A DNA stretch of 64,000 nucleotides from Myroides sp. WP-1. Its GTDB lineage: Bacteria; Bacteroidota; Bacteroidia; Flavobacteriales; Flavobacteriaceae. Within the stretch, counting starts at the first letter, position 1. Each line of letters starts with the position of its first letter. Under the pieces are notes generated by a model. The model had not been told where the DNA came from. It did no database searches and saw nothing but the letters and a program-made list of their open reading frames with translations. The translations under genes were made by a program, and so were the position numbers. The stretch spans positions 62,001 through 126,000 of the forward strand of contig NZ_JACHTC010000003.1 of the NCBI RefSeq assembly GCF_014145635.1, given 5' to 3'. This document shows positions 18,885 through 28,508 of this stretch, in pieces.

Positions 18885-21017
18885 CTAGAGATTCTCTAAC
18901 TGGTTTGTTTTTTTGTTGGCACTGATTGTCCACATGAACCCCACATAGACAAATCGTTTAGCAGATGCTTGCACCAAGTCTGGTTGTTGCTTTGTTGTAT
19001 TAAATTGATATGCGTATACTGGATTTCGCCCCAATAGATTATCGATCGATAAGTAGAGAATTTTTTGAGGTCGTACTAAATAGGCCCAACTCATACTTAA
19101 ATTGTGTATAGGGCTACTTTTATAGGTTGTATATTCTGTGGTATTTGGAGTGTGAAACAATCGAGGCGTACTGTAATTATAGGTCATACTTATCTGAGAT
19201 TTCCACGTGTTAATCCAGTATTTTGTAACGATAGATAGGTTGTGTTTCGTTACATAAGAGGGTTGTATATTTTCTTTACTATACATTTCCTTTCTTTTGG
19301 AATCCATATAGGTATACGTAATCCAATAGCTGAAATTCTCGATTGTGTTTTGATCTTTCCAAAAAAGATCAAACCCTTTGACGTAACCTTTTCCTTCTTG
19401 ATTATACGGATTTGTTGAACTGGAATCTACAAGTAACAACTTTGTATAATCTTTATAAAAGGCTTCTATACGCAACAAGCGTTTATTAAAATTGTAGGTA
19501 TAATTAAGGATATAATGCTGTGCCTTCATCCACTCTTGTGGTTTTACGTCTATCAGGTATTCTGAACTCAACGCTTGGTGAAATACCCCGTAAGATCCTA
19601 CTAATTGCTGTTTGGAATTAATTTGATATAGCAAAGTAGTTCTAGGTTCAATCACTCCTTGAGATATTGCGGAAAACTTATTTATTCGCACTCCAGCTTT
19701 CCATGTTAAATCAGTCGTTATACGCCATTGATTCTCGAAGAAAAAAGCTAGTTGGTTGGCCGTCTTCTCATCTTGTTGTTGTAGTTGCTCTATCGCTTTT
19801 TTCACTTTTAATTGTCCTATTTGAAAATCTATCCCCAAAAAAGAGTGCCAACGACCACTCCATTGATAGGATAATTTAAGCTTCTGATTCAAATCCCAAT
19901 TTTTAGTATTGATGTACTTTTCATTTATCTCTCCACTATAAGTAGAATACCCTATCCCTGTTCCGATATCGACTCGCATAAAAGGGGTTATTTTTTTAAA
20001 ATACGCACTGTTCATATACAGATTGTTATTGTTCATTGACAGGGCATCAATGCGATGACTCGGGTATCTTTCTTGCTCATACGCTATTGATGAATGATCT
20101 ATCGCTGCATAGAATTTATACCCTGCGTCTTTAAGTTCTCTTTTATACACTATTTCACCTGACTGTGTTGAAAAGGGTTTCTTGGTTTTATATCGCTGTT
20201 CAACAAGTGCGGTATAAGCGCCCAAATTGAGATAATTAACATTGTAAGACAGCGAATTCTTCTTCCATTGATGTGTTTGTCCAAAACTTCCTCCAACGGA
20301 TGAAATTGAAATATCTTTACGTGAGGGATCGATCTGTTCTGTGGTTTCCATCTCTAATATCCCTGATAATGCTCCTCCAAACTCAGCACTATATCCCCCT
20401 GCTGAGAACGACATACCTTTAAATAAAAAAGGATTAAACTTAGATCGTACAGGCATGTTTTCTATTGTAGCGGTATAAGGTTGGAAAACTTTAATGCCAT
20501 TGACATAAATACCGCTTTCTTCTGCTCTACCTCCGCGAATTAATAATCGTCCATCTTCTCCATTAACCTGAGCACCTGGTAAAGTGCTCAATGCGCCTAT
20601 TATGTTTCCTGGACTCCCTGCGGTACTCACTACATCCATTGCATTTAGCTCCAATCGTTCGCTGTTCCCTCTCTTGGCATTACTTGTTGTCTTAATGACA
20701 ATTTCTTCTAAGTAGTCTTCTCCTTCCTCCATCACAAACGAATAGTTACTGTCTTGTGTTACGCGAATAGGAAGTACTATACTGGAATAATTAACGCGCT
20801 TCAATTTGAGCGTTCCTTCAACAAGACTGTCTTGTACTGCAAATACAAAATATCCTTGTTTATCAGATAACGCTCCATCGAAACTCTCTTCTATATACAC
20901 ATTAACTCCTTCGATGGGTTTGTTTTTCCTATCTACAACGGTTCCTGAAATTTGAAGAGATTGAGCCTGCAAAAAACTTCCAATTAATAACAACAACAAA
21001 CTAAATAGTGTTCTCAT
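18885..21017 (-). CDS. TonB-dependent receptor with N-terminal carboxypeptidase-regulatory-like domain
   Basis: A 710-residue outer-membrane receptor. Signal peptide 1-18; carboxypeptidase-D regulatory-like domain about 22-105 (LQISGTVVDRKNKPIEGVNVY, SDKQGYFVF); plug domain about 120-225 (GALSTLPGAQVNGEDGRLLIRGG); then a 22-strand barrel with aromatic C-terminal strands. At 710 residues it is shorter than SusC proteins and has no SusD partner, so it resembles siderophore or metal-chelate receptors, or a small-molecule receptor. It leads an operon with a TPR-like protein, a LytS-type kinase and a LytTR regulator, and has the best promoter in the window. Substrate unknown. Confidence 0.9.
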   Translation of the reverse strand: MRTLFSLLLLLIGSFLQAQSLQISGTVVDRKNKPIEGVNVYIEESFDGALSDKQGYFVFAVQDSLVEGTLKLKRVNYSSIVLPIRVTQDSNYSFVMEEGEDYLEEIVIKTTSNAKRGNSERLELNAMDVVSTAGSPGNIIGALSTLPGAQVNGEDGRLLIRGGRAEESGIYVNGIKVFQPYTATIENMPVRSKFNPFLFKGMSFSAGGYSAEFGGALSGILEMETTEQIDPSRKDISISSVGGSFGQTHQWKKNSLSYNVNYLNLGAYTALVEQRYKTKKPFSTQSGEIVYKRELKDAGYKFYAAIDHSSIAYEQERYPSHRIDALSMNNNNLYMNSAYFKKITPFMRVDIGTGIGYSTYSGEINEKYINTKNWDLNQKLKLSYQWSGRWHSFLGIDFQIGQLKVKKAIEQLQQQDEKTANQLAFFFENQWRITTDLTWKAGVRINKFSAISQGVIEPRTTLLYQINSKQQLVGSYGVFHQALSSEYLIDVKPQEWMKAQHYILNYTYNFNKRLLRIEAFYKDYTKLLLVDSSSTNPYNQEGKGYVKGFDLFWKDQNTIENFSYWITYTYMDSKRKEMYSKENIQPSYVTKHNLSIVTKYWINTWKSQISMTYNYSTPRLFHTPNTTEYTTYKSSPIHNLSMSWAYLVRPQKILYLSIDNLLGRNPVYAYQFNTTKQQPDLVQASAKRFVYVGFMWTISANKKTNQLENL

Positions 21018-21357
21018 TTTACGTGTAATTCTACATTAGATTACAAACGTAATTTACCTGTATTGCTCTTCAAAAAAAGTGTGCGCGAATGGTTCTTTTA
21101 ACTGTCCGAACGGTAGATAACGTTGTATTACTTCTTTAATTCACCGCTTTTGTGGTTGATCATCATCTATTCCTAGTTAAAAAACAAACTTCTTCTACTT
21201 GATTGCTACAGAAAATTAATTACAATATTTGATTACATAAAGCAGCACTTCCGTTCTTAGAGCAGGAACTACCATCTATATGGTATTTTATTACTAACGC
21301 AATAAAAAAATAGTACTTCCTTTTTATTTTTACATCAAATTCTTAAAAATAGTACAG
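21018..21357. other. Divergent intergenic region
   Basis: The 340 bp separate the TonB-receptor operon from the divergent symporter gene. The receptor promoter occupies 21044-21074. Towards the symporter I find only weak promoter-like sequence (TATTTTTAC near 21326). The middle is AT-rich without hairpins or repeats that I can support; it is the natural place to look for LytTR operator repeats. Confidence 0.55.
21044..21074 (-). promoter_or_regulatory. Promoter of the TonB receptor/LytTR operon
   Basis: On the minus strand TTTG, a 19-nt spacer and TACGTTTG form a full match to the Bacteroidota -33/-7 consensus, ending 27 nt upstream of the receptor ATG. Confidence 0.75.
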
Positions 21358-22557
21358 ATGCGAAAAATATTAAACAACACCATATTCAGATTATTGATAG
21401 GGGTAGTACTTGGACTTATCCTAGGGAAATATTTAAATGAAACAGGTTTACAGATTACTCTATCAACTCGACATATTCTAGGTCAGCTTATTCTGTTTTT
21501 AGTTCCTTTAATCATTTTGGGTTTTGTGGTTTCTTCTATTACCAAACTCAATAAGGATTCTGTCAAGATTATTAGTTTTTCTGTTCTTCTTGCGTATGCC
21601 TCGAGCATAGGGGCTGGTTTTTTCAGCTCTACGTTAGGATATGAATTGATTCCCCGATTAGAAATTGCCAATACAGCTGAGGAACTCAATGAAATTCCAA
21701 CCATGCTATTTACTTTAGACATTCCTCCGGTTTTTGGTGTTATGACTGCACTTACTTTAGCGTTGATGATTGGAATTGGAATTTTATGGACGGAATCCAA
21801 ACCTTTAGAAAAGGCCTTTGATCAATTTAAAGATATTGTCCTACTATTAGTCAATCGCTTTTTAATTCCCATCTTGCCTTTTTACATTATGAGTAATTTT
21901 GCCTTACTGAGCTACGAAGGGTCCATACAATCGCAATTACCCATATTTCTAACTGTCATTTTAATTGTTATTGTAGCTCATTTTGTTTGGTTAGCGGTTC
22001 TTTATACACTTGCGGGAATTTACAGTAAAAAGAATCCGTGGGAAGTTTTAAAGCACTATGGTCCTGCTTATTTAACAGCTGTAGGAACGATGTCTTCTGC
22101 TGCTACTTTAGGTGTCGCTCTTCATTCTGCTCACAAAAGCAAGGTGTTGAATCCATCCATCACAAATTTCACAATTCCATTTTTTTCCAACATTCACTTG
22201 TGTGGTTCGGTACTAACAGAGGTATTTTTTGTCATGACTGTTTCTCAAGTTCTATATGGTTCTCTACCTGATCTGGGAACTATGGTGATCTTTATACTAC
22301 TATTGGGTATTTTTGCTGTTGGTGCTCCAGGGGTACCGGGCGGTACAGTAATGGCTTCTTTGGGAATTATTGCTTCGGTTCTAGGTTTTGATGATGCTGG
22401 AATTGCATTAACACTTACCATTTTTGCATTACAAGATAGCTTTGGTACGGCTTGTAATATTACTGGTGATGGGGCTTTAAGCTTAATGGTCACTAGATTT
22501 AATGAAAAGAAAAGGGAAGATGAAATCGGAGTTTCATTGAATACCCCAGAAAAATAA
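21358..22557 (+). CDS. Dicarboxylate/amino acid:cation symporter (DAACS family)
   Basis: A 399-residue inner-membrane transporter of the GltP/DctA/SLC1 type, taking up dicarboxylates or acidic/neutral amino acids with Na+ or H+. It is highly hydrophobic throughout. The family's first re-entrant loop is visible as the Ser-rich GTMSSAATLGVAL, and the second as GAPGVPGGTVMA; the NMDGT-type motif appears as NITGDGALSL. Length is a little short for the family. It stands alone on the plus strand and shares a bidirectional terminator (22575-22604) with the acyl-CoA dehydrogenase operon. The altered NMDGT motif argues against typing its substrate by eye. Confidence 0.9.
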   Translation: MRKILNNTIFRLLIGVVLGLILGKYLNETGLQITLSTRHILGQLILFLVPLIILGFVVSSITKLNKDSVKIISFSVLLAYASSIGAGFFSSTLGYELIPRLEIANTAEELNEIPTMLFTLDIPPVFGVMTALTLALMIGIGILWTESKPLEKAFDQFKDIVLLLVNRFLIPILPFYIMSNFALLSYEGSIQSQLPIFLTVILIVIVAHFVWLAVLYTLAGIYSKKNPWEVLKHYGPAYLTAVGTMSSAATLGVALHSAHKSKVLNPSITNFTIPFFSNIHLCGSVLTEVFFVMTVSQVLYGSLPDLGTMVIFILLLGIFAVGAPGVPGGTVMASLGIIASVLGFDDAGIALTLTIFALQDSFGTACNITGDGALSLMVTRFNEKKREDEIGVSLNTPEK

Positions 22558-22574
22558 CTCAATGAGATATAAAT

Positions 22575-22604
22575 AAAAAGGTCAGCCGAATGGCTGACCT
22601 TTTT
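22575..22604. terminator. Bidirectional terminator
   Basis: A 13-bp perfect stem, AAAAAGGTCAGCC/GGCTGACCTTTTT, with a GAAT/ATTC loop lies between two converging genes, with T runs in both directions. Confidence 0.92.
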
Positions 22605-22623
22605 ATTTATATCATTAAAGAAA

Positions 22624-23766
22624 CTAGTCTTTCAAGATGTTTCTAGAAATAACTAATTTTTGAATTTCTGTTGTTCCCTCTCCAATTGTACACAATTTAG
22701 AATCACGGAAGAATTTCTCCACTGGGAAATCTTTCGTATATCCGTATCCACCGTGAATTTGGATTGCATCAGTAGAAACCTTTACACATACTTCAGAAGC
22801 ATACATTTTTGCCATTGCTCCTATTTTTGTCATCGGTTTATTATTATTTTTTAAGAAAGCTGCTTTGTGTAATAACAATTCAGAAGCTTCGATTTCTGTA
22901 GCCATATCTGCCAATTTGAATCCGATTGCTTGGAAATCGCTGATTGGTTTTCCAAACTGCACTCTTTCTTTTGAGTATTTCAATGCTGCTTCATAAGCTC
23001 CTTTAGCAATACCTAAAGACAAAGCTCCGATTGAGATACGTCCACCATCCAATACTTTCATTGCTTGGATAAATCCTTCTCCAACTTCACCTAAACGGTT
23101 TGCATCAGAAACACGACAGTTGTCAAAAATCAACTCTGCTGTTTCAGAAGCGCGCATTCCCAATTTATTTTCTTTTTTCCCACTTGAAAATCCTGGCGTT
23201 CCTTTTTCAATTACGAAAGCAGTCATTCCGCGTGAATCACCTTTTTCTCCTGTACGTGCAATAACTACAGCAACATTACCAGAAATTGCGTGTGTAATGA
23301 AGTTTTTTGCTCCATTTAATACCCAATAATCTCCATCTTTTACAGCTGTAGTACTCATTCCTCCAGCATCAGATCCTGTATTGTGCTCTGTCAATCCCCA
23401 AGCACCAATCCACTCTGCAGTAGCTAATTTTGGCAACCATTTTTTCTTTTGCTCTTCATTACCGAAAGTCAAAATGTGATTTGTACATAATGAATTGTGA
23501 GCTGCTACAGATAAACCAATAGATGAATCTACTTTTGAAATCTCTTCTACGATTGTAATGTATTCGTGATAATTCAATCCTGATCCTCCATATTCTTCTG
23601 GAACAAGTACTCCCATATACCCCATTTCTCCAAGTTTCTTAAATAAATCAACTGGAAAAATCTGCGCTTCATCCCACTCCATAATGTATGGACGTATATT
23701 CTGTTCTGCAAAATCTCTAATAGACTCAGCAATCATTGCTTGAGTTTCATTGTATTCAAAATTCAT
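22624..23766 (-). CDS. Acyl-CoA dehydrogenase
   Basis: A 380-residue FAD enzyme of the short/butyryl-CoA dehydrogenase class, which oxidises acyl-CoA to trans-2-enoyl-CoA and passes electrons to ETF. The signatures [18 protein letters not shown] and [22 protein letters not shown] are complete, and Glu363 in IGEGTTEIQ is the expected catalytic base. It lies 11 nt behind an HhH-domain gene at the end of a four-gene run (DUF2851-PspC-HhH-this gene) that does not otherwise look metabolic. The chain-length preference cannot be told from sequence by eye. Confidence 0.95.
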   Translation of the reverse strand: MNFEYNETQAMIAESIRDFAEQNIRPYIMEWDEAQIFPVDLFKKLGEMGYMGVLVPEEYGGSGLNYHEYITIVEEISKVDSSIGLSVAAHNSLCTNHILTFGNEEQKKKWLPKLATAEWIGAWGLTEHNTGSDAGGMSTTAVKDGDYWVLNGAKNFITHAISGNVAVVIARTGEKGDSRGMTAFVIEKGTPGFSSGKKENKLGMRASETAELIFDNCRVSDANRLGEVGEGFIQAMKVLDGGRISIGALSLGIAKGAYEAALKYSKERVQFGKPISDFQAIGFKLADMATEIEASELLLHKAAFLKNNNKPMTKIGAMAKMYASEVCVKVSTDAIQIHGGYGYTKDFPVEKFFRDSKLCTIGEGTTEIQKLVISRNILKD

Positions 23767-23777
23767 GGTTGTTTAAT

Positions 23778-24680
23778 TTAATTCCTAATTTCCAAATATA
23801 AACTAATTATATGAATCCTGTCAAGTGGAATTTTTTCAATTTCTTTTAATTGTTCTTTATTAACAAAATCACCATGCAAACTTCTGTATTTCACAATCTC
23901 TCTTGCGAGATAATAATTCAAATACGGGATATTTTTCAATTCATTTACCCCTGCTTGATTGAGATCAACTTGATTTATTTTTGGAGGAGTGAGAACGGAA
24001 TACTGTTCTACTAGCTTTTCAACCACTTGTTCTGATAAACCATACACCCATTTGAATTGATCTTGATGTACATATCCTCCCCATCGATCTCTATCTTCAA
24101 TAATGCGCTTGGCTAATACGGGGCCTATGCCGTAAATTTCTTGTAAACTCTGTTGGGTCGCTTGGTTGATGTCTTTTAAAATTAAGGAGGTGGGTCTTGC
24201 TTCTTTTTTAACTTGTAGATATTGTTTGGTTGTATGGTGTCCTTGAGTACCTGATGGAGAACGAAATACAAAATAGGAACTATACTTCTTCATCCATTCA
24301 TCCGAAACAGCTGTTACCCGTTGAAAGTCTTCCTTGGAATTGATATACTGTTGCTTTTTTCTAAACGCGAATAATCGATCAATTTCTTCGACAGATAGCT
24401 CCAGAACATAGCCTTTAAAGTCCGTAATGTAATTCGGGTTAAATGGATAAATCGTATCTTTCTTATTTGCGGCTTGAAGACGCAAACGATCGACTTCTTT
24501 CTGAAGTTCTTGTTGTTCTTCAGAGGTTAATGTATCTTGGTATTGTACTTGAGGTCGATAATACGCCATCAGACACAAACTCAAATGGATCGTTAGTACC
24601 ACAATAACAAGCGCAATAAACCCACGTCTTTGCGATTGTGTATAATAATACCATTGATAGAAATAGGGATTTGATTTCAT
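23778..24680 (-). CDS. Membrane-anchored helix-hairpin-helix protein (ComEA-like)
   Basis: A 300-residue protein; I start it at the ATG at 24680, since the TTG at 24686 would only add two residues. One transmembrane segment at about 17-38 is followed by several helix-hairpin-helix units: about 95-120 (ELSVEEIDRLFAFRKKQQYINSKEDFQRV), 170-235 (DINQATQQSLQEIYGIGPVLAKRIIEDRDRWGGY) and 240-300 (DLNQAGVNELKNIPYLNYYLAREIVKYRS). HhH domains of this kind bind DNA non-specifically, as in the competence protein ComEA, but the three-repeat form is widespread in Bacteroidota and its role is not established. Confidence 0.85.
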   Translation of the reverse strand: MKSNPYFYQWYYYTQSQRRGFIALVIVVLTIHLSLCLMAYYRPQVQYQDTLTSEEQQELQKEVDRLRLQAANKKDTIYPFNPNYITDFKGYVLELSVEEIDRLFAFRKKQQYINSKEDFQRVTAVSDEWMKKYSSYFVFRSPSGTQGHHTTKQYLQVKKEARPTSLILKDINQATQQSLQEIYGIGPVLAKRIIEDRDRWGGYVHQDQFKWVYGLSEQVVEKLVEQYSVLTPPKINQVDLNQAGVNELKNIPYLNYYLAREIVKYRSLHGDFVNKEQLKEIEKIPLDRIHIISLYLEIRN

Positions 24681-24721
24681 ACACAACAGTTTTTGTGTAC
24701 TACATCCAAACTTTAGAACGA

Positions 24722-24943
24722 TTAAAGATCAAAAACAGAGCTTCTTTTTGTATACACCAAATCTTTTAGGCGAACAACAAAAGCGAGTGTGAGGTATAAG
24801 GCAAAAGCCAGTCCTAAAGTAAAAAAGGAAAGGTAGATAAAAAACAAGCGAATATTAGTTACCCGAATTCCCAAGCGATCTCCCAAACGGGTAGATACTT
24901 TGAATCCGTGTTTCTCAAAAAAGTAACGCAAATTAGTTATCAT
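24722..24943 (-). CDS. PspC-domain small membrane protein
   Basis: A 73-residue protein with the PspC-type layout: a short basic N-terminal part (LRYFFEKHGFKVSTRLGDRLGIRV) and one transmembrane segment at about 31-54, then a basic tail. PspC proteins sense or respond to membrane stress in enterobacteria; this stand-alone form has no visible pspA or pspB nearby. It lies 27 nt behind the DUF2851 gene and 41 nt ahead of the HhH gene in one likely operon. The domain call is by pattern and is fairly confident; the function is not known. Confidence 0.75.
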   Translation of the reverse strand: MITNLRYFFEKHGFKVSTRLGDRLGIRVTNIRLFFIYLSFFTLGLAFALYLTLAFVVRLKDLVYTKRSSVFDL

Positions 24944-24970
24944 TTTTTCGTTTTTTATTGCAGTACAAAT

Positions 24971-26263
24971 TTAGTTCTTTTTATTTAATATTGCCATACC
25001 GATTGCGCAAGACAAACACCTATTGAGATCGCAATATTTCTTTTTTAGTTGAATAATTGCTTGACTATCATTTGCATTTTGAATTTCTACTCCTTCTCGT
25101 TTAAACAGATCAGTAATAGCATTCGATTCCGCTTGTAAAAAAGAGCTCATTTCAATGATTTTTTCAACATCATCTACTGCATTTTTATAGCTTGCCCACA
25201 CATATTGTAAAGGGATAATAGTATTGAGCAGCACTAATTCTTTAAATGCTAAGGTTAACCTTTTCTTATGGGGTTTACTTTGCTTATCAAAAGTATAATG
25301 CGTTTCCCAATAGGGGCTAACTGTTGCATCTACTAACTTCAACAACGTTGATTGATCTCTACTCTCCCACAATTGATAAAAGTTGTGCTTCTGATAAAAA
25401 AACCACGAAGACAACTGAGCCAATCGGATTGTAGGAAAATTAGCAGGTCTTAGCTTAAAGAAATGCATTGCCTTGTCGTTACGTGGTAGCAATTGATACT
25501 TATGTTGATAAAACTTCCATCGCTTGACGAGTTCTTCATAATATCGATCTATTCGGTCATTATTTTCATTTAAAAAACCAGCCATACCAAAAAACAGCGC
25601 TTCTATATTGATCAATTCATCACCTTCTTTAAATAACAGCTGAATAGGCAATGCTTTTGCAAGATCAAAAAAAGCGTCTCCATTCATGTTCAATCCAAAA
25701 CTTTTGGCCACCAAACACAGCAAAACTTGATTCCAATTGAATGTAGTTTCTTGCAAGAGCTGTTCAATTTGTAACGTTTTGTCTTGTAATCGTTCAACGT
25801 AGAGTGTTTCCTTCCATTTATGCCAATATACTGGAGTTAAAGCGTTTTTTAACAGGCGCTGGCAATTGATTGTTGATTTAGGAGCAAAGAGCTCTTCGGC
25901 TCGTTGCATCACCCCAGTTTGTACGTACTTTGCTACTACCAAGGTTGGTATTTCACTACCTCTAGAATTGTATACGGGTGTATCGTACTCCCAAACCACA
26001 TGTAAGATCACATTGTCATAGCGGGAATCTCTTTCGTGGTGATGGCGATACCAATCTGAAGATTGGAGGTGAACTTCCACATTACCAGCCCAACGTTGAC
26101 CATCAAGAAGAATTTGCGCATAGAAAAAATCTGGTCCAGCAAGTGTAGACCATTGTCCCGTATGAATAACAGACAGGGTATGTTTCTGTTCTGTATGCAT
26201 CGTTAACGTTACAAACAATTGTTTCTCCCACACATATTGTACAAAGGCTTCTTTCATCATCAT
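24971..26263 (-). CDS. DUF2851 family protein
   Basis: A 430-residue soluble protein of the DUF2851 family, function unknown. Three in-frame ATG codons stand in a row at 26263, 26260 and 26257. Recognisable blocks are LSVIHTGQWSTLAGPDFFYAQI, WAGNVEVHLQSSDWYRH, YDNVILHVVWEYD and, at the C-terminus, KKYCDLNRCLSCAIG with closely spaced cysteines that could bind a metal. The N-terminal half with several conserved His and Asp has been compared to nuclease-like folds, which I cannot test here. It is the first gene of the DUF2851-PspC-HhH-acyl-CoA dehydrogenase run. Confidence 0.85.
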   Translation of the reverse strand: MMMKEAFVQYVWEKQLFVTLTMHTEQKHTLSVIHTGQWSTLAGPDFFYAQILLDGQRWAGNVEVHLQSSDWYRHHHERDSRYDNVILHVVWEYDTPVYNSRGSEIPTLVVAKYVQTGVMQRAEELFAPKSTINCQRLLKNALTPVYWHKWKETLYVERLQDKTLQIEQLLQETTFNWNQVLLCLVAKSFGLNMNGDAFFDLAKALPIQLLFKEGDELINIEALFFGMAGFLNENNDRIDRYYEELVKRWKFYQHKYQLLPRNDKAMHFFKLRPANFPTIRLAQLSSWFFYQKHNFYQLWESRDQSTLLKLVDATVSPYWETHYTFDKQSKPHKKRLTLAFKELVLLNTIIPLQYVWASYKNAVDDVEKIIEMSSFLQAESNAITDLFKREGVEIQNANDSQAIIQLKKKYCDLNRCLSCAIGMAILNKKN

Positions 26264-26323
26264 GGTTTTAGTACGACTATCCTACACCAAAACAAAAATC
26301 TATCCAAAACCAAAGCCATAGGT

Positions 26324-26353
26324 ATAAAAAAAGGCTAGCTGATTGCTAACCTT
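26324..26353 (-). terminator. Terminator of the putative porin gene
   Basis: The stem AAGGcTAGC/GCTAaCCTT with loop TGATT is followed on the minus strand by seven T. It lies just behind the porin stop and ahead of the DUF2851 operon. Confidence 0.85.
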
Positions 26354-26359
26354 ATCTTT

Positions 26360-28390
26360 TTAACTAAAGAAGTTCCATACTAACCCAAATCTAAAGGTAA
26401 AATCCTTGTAAGGATAATTAGGTGCTGTATAATATTTGTATCCAGACATGCTACTGTTAAAGTGCTCAAGGATGAAATAAATACGAGCCGTACGAACTTT
26501 CATATCAATAAAAAAGTCGAACACCGGGTAGTCTCCGATTTTTACTTTGTCTTGTACATAGAAATCCCCTATAACGGGATTGTAATCATTTCCGTAGAAT
26601 TTACTAAAATAGGTAAAGGTAATTCCCGTTTGAAATTTCAATGCCTTATTAAACATTGCTCCTTTGTAGTAAAACGTATTACGCGTTAGTAGCTTTGGTA
26701 CATTGAGAATTGCATCTGCTTGATCTACTTCTTGGTAAAGGATGGTATTATCTAGTCCAAATCGTCCAAACTTAATTTCTTTAGACGCTTGTAGGGAAAG
26801 ATAGTTGATTGTGTTTCCATATTGTTTTGGAGTAATCAACAATTGTTTGGCAATTCCAAATTCATTGTAATCAGGATTGTCGTTAGAGAAGTACAACTTA
26901 TCTTTGATCACTTGATAGCTACCTTCTAATGTTACCCAAGGTGTTGTCAACTTTGCGTCAAATTGATTGATTTTCTCATTGTTGAAACTATTATTCCAGT
27001 TGTAGTGCAAGTAGTCACTTTGATATAAATAATAGTTGAGATTTCCCATGCGACTTAATTTCTGGTATCCCGCTTGCAAACCGATATTTTCAGCTAATGA
27101 ATAATCGATATTAGCCTGTATATTGCTTGTATTATCACTTCCCAATGAATTATACACTAATAGGAAGGCTTTCCAATTTTCTTTTTTATAGGTATACTTT
27201 CCTCCAATGAGCGTAATATTCTTTTCAAGTAAATTTGGAATAGTTGCATTGTTAATAAAAGCAACACTTCTATAGTTGTAGTTGTACTTATAAAAATCTG
27301 CATACACTTCTACACGGCCCAACAATCCCGATTGAAATGCCGCTCCCACTTTATTAGATAGGGTATAATACCTTGTTTTATTGTCAATCGTCGTTTGAAA
27401 AGAAGTTCCAAAACGCTCTTTATCGGTATAGTTGCTATTCAAGTCCTTTTGGGTATACTGAAAGAATTTATCTTCATAGGTAAATTCATGCGTCAATAGA
27501 ATCCCATTAGCTAGCGAACTGTTTAACTGATATTCGTGATGCAAAAACAAGCGCTTTCCTTTCAACAAGGTTTCTCCATCGCGGAAGTATACGTTTAATC
27601 GTTCTCTTTTATTGTAGGGTTTCTCACTTGATTCAAATAAGTCTAAATCGGTAATTCCGCCATTCTCTTGGTTGAGGATATCTTGCGCTACAAAGTGTGT
27701 AAATAGCACATAGCGTTTATTGGGAGAAAAGTAACTTCCACCAATTCGGAAGTTTCCAGTAGAAGACAACTGACTCATGTATTTCCCTAGAGAACGAAGT
27801 CCTTTATACGCTACAAACATATTGAGGTGTTCACTTGTATTTAAGGTAATAAATGCATCCAAGCTCTGTCCTTGCTTCATCACGGTTTTGTAGTACAACT
27901 CCGTACGTGGTGTTGGACTAGAATGGTAGGTAATATCTTCAGCTTTGAGGTAATTAAACTGTTTGGCTTCGAACCCAAAATCAGGTAATACCGCATTAGC
28001 TTTTAAGTTGTATTTTAATGTAGCATAGGTTTGCCCTTCATTTGCAAAAGGCAACAAGCCAAAATTGTCTTTTCTCAAGTAATTAAACTTGTAGTAACTT
28101 TTGAGCGCTAAAGTGGTATCCACAGAAACCGTATCACGGAGAATCGTAATGATTTTATAGTCCTTCATAGGTGCTATAGAATCTTTCTTTACCTTTTCAC
28201 GTAAACTTCTTTTTTCCTTTGGTCCCTCTTGAGGGTTTTGGTCGTTTGGGTCGCCAAAATTATAGTTTGGATCATTTGGATCACCAAAATTTGTTGTATT
28301 ACCTCGATCTAATCTTGCTGGTTGAAATTGAGCATGAGCTACAAAGCTAAAGCACAGCAAACAAAAAAACAAGTAAAGACACTTTCGCAT
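26360..28390 (-). CDS. Putative outer-membrane porin (Porin_10 family)
   Basis: A 676-residue secreted protein; signal peptide 1-20 ends SFVAHA. After the leader comes a short tandem motif NFGDPND (two copies within residues 30-50), then a charged KEKRSLREKVKKD stretch, then a long beta-strand-rich region with alternating aromatic residues to the C-terminal strand DFTFRFGLVWNFFS, the form of an outer-membrane barrel. It matches the flavobacterial putative porin family; no plug domain, so it is not TonB-dependent. A -7 element (TACCTTTG) lies at 28408-28415. Substrate unknown. Confidence 0.82.
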   Translation of the reverse strand: MRKCLYLFFCLLCFSFVAHAQFQPARLDRGNTTNFGDPNDPNYNFGDPNDQNPQEGPKEKRSLREKVKKDSIAPMKDYKIITILRDTVSVDTTLALKSYYKFNYLRKDNFGLLPFANEGQTYATLKYNLKANAVLPDFGFEAKQFNYLKAEDITYHSSPTPRTELYYKTVMKQGQSLDAFITLNTSEHLNMFVAYKGLRSLGKYMSQLSSTGNFRIGGSYFSPNKRYVLFTHFVAQDILNQENGGITDLDLFESSEKPYNKRERLNVYFRDGETLLKGKRLFLHHEYQLNSSLANGILLTHEFTYEDKFFQYTQKDLNSNYTDKERFGTSFQTTIDNKTRYYTLSNKVGAAFQSGLLGRVEVYADFYKYNYNYRSVAFINNATIPNLLEKNITLIGGKYTYKKENWKAFLLVYNSLGSDNTSNIQANIDYSLAENIGLQAGYQKLSRMGNLNYYLYQSDYLHYNWNNSFNNEKINQFDAKLTTPWVTLEGSYQVIKDKLYFSNDNPDYNEFGIAKQLLITPKQYGNTINYLSLQASKEIKFGRFGLDNTILYQEVDQADAILNVPKLLTRNTFYYKGAMFNKALKFQTGITFTYFSKFYGNDYNPVIGDFYVQDKVKIGDYPVFDFFIDMKVRTARIYFILEHFNSSMSGYKYYTAPNYPYKDFTFRFGLVWNFFS

Positions 28391-28407
28391 AAAAATCTAA
28401 ATTTAAG

Positions 28408-28415
28408 CAAAGGTA
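28408..28415 (-). promoter_or_regulatory. Putative porin promoter, -7 element
   Basis: TACCTTTG on the minus strand matches TAnnTTTG, 17 nt upstream of the porin ATG. No good -33 TTG at the expected distance. Confidence 0.5.
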
Positions 28416-28466
28416 AATTTATTTTTATTATAATGGTGGTACAGTGTCAATTTAAGGAAAAGAAAA

Positions 28467-28491
28467 AACCTTATCTTACGCAGATAAGGTT
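28467..28491 (-). terminator. Terminator of the small secreted protein gene
   Basis: A perfect 10-bp stem AACCTTATCT/AGATAAGGTT with a 5-nt loop, followed on the minus strand by a run of T. Confidence 0.88.
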
Positions 28492-28508
28492 CTTTACAAT
28501 ACCTATAA

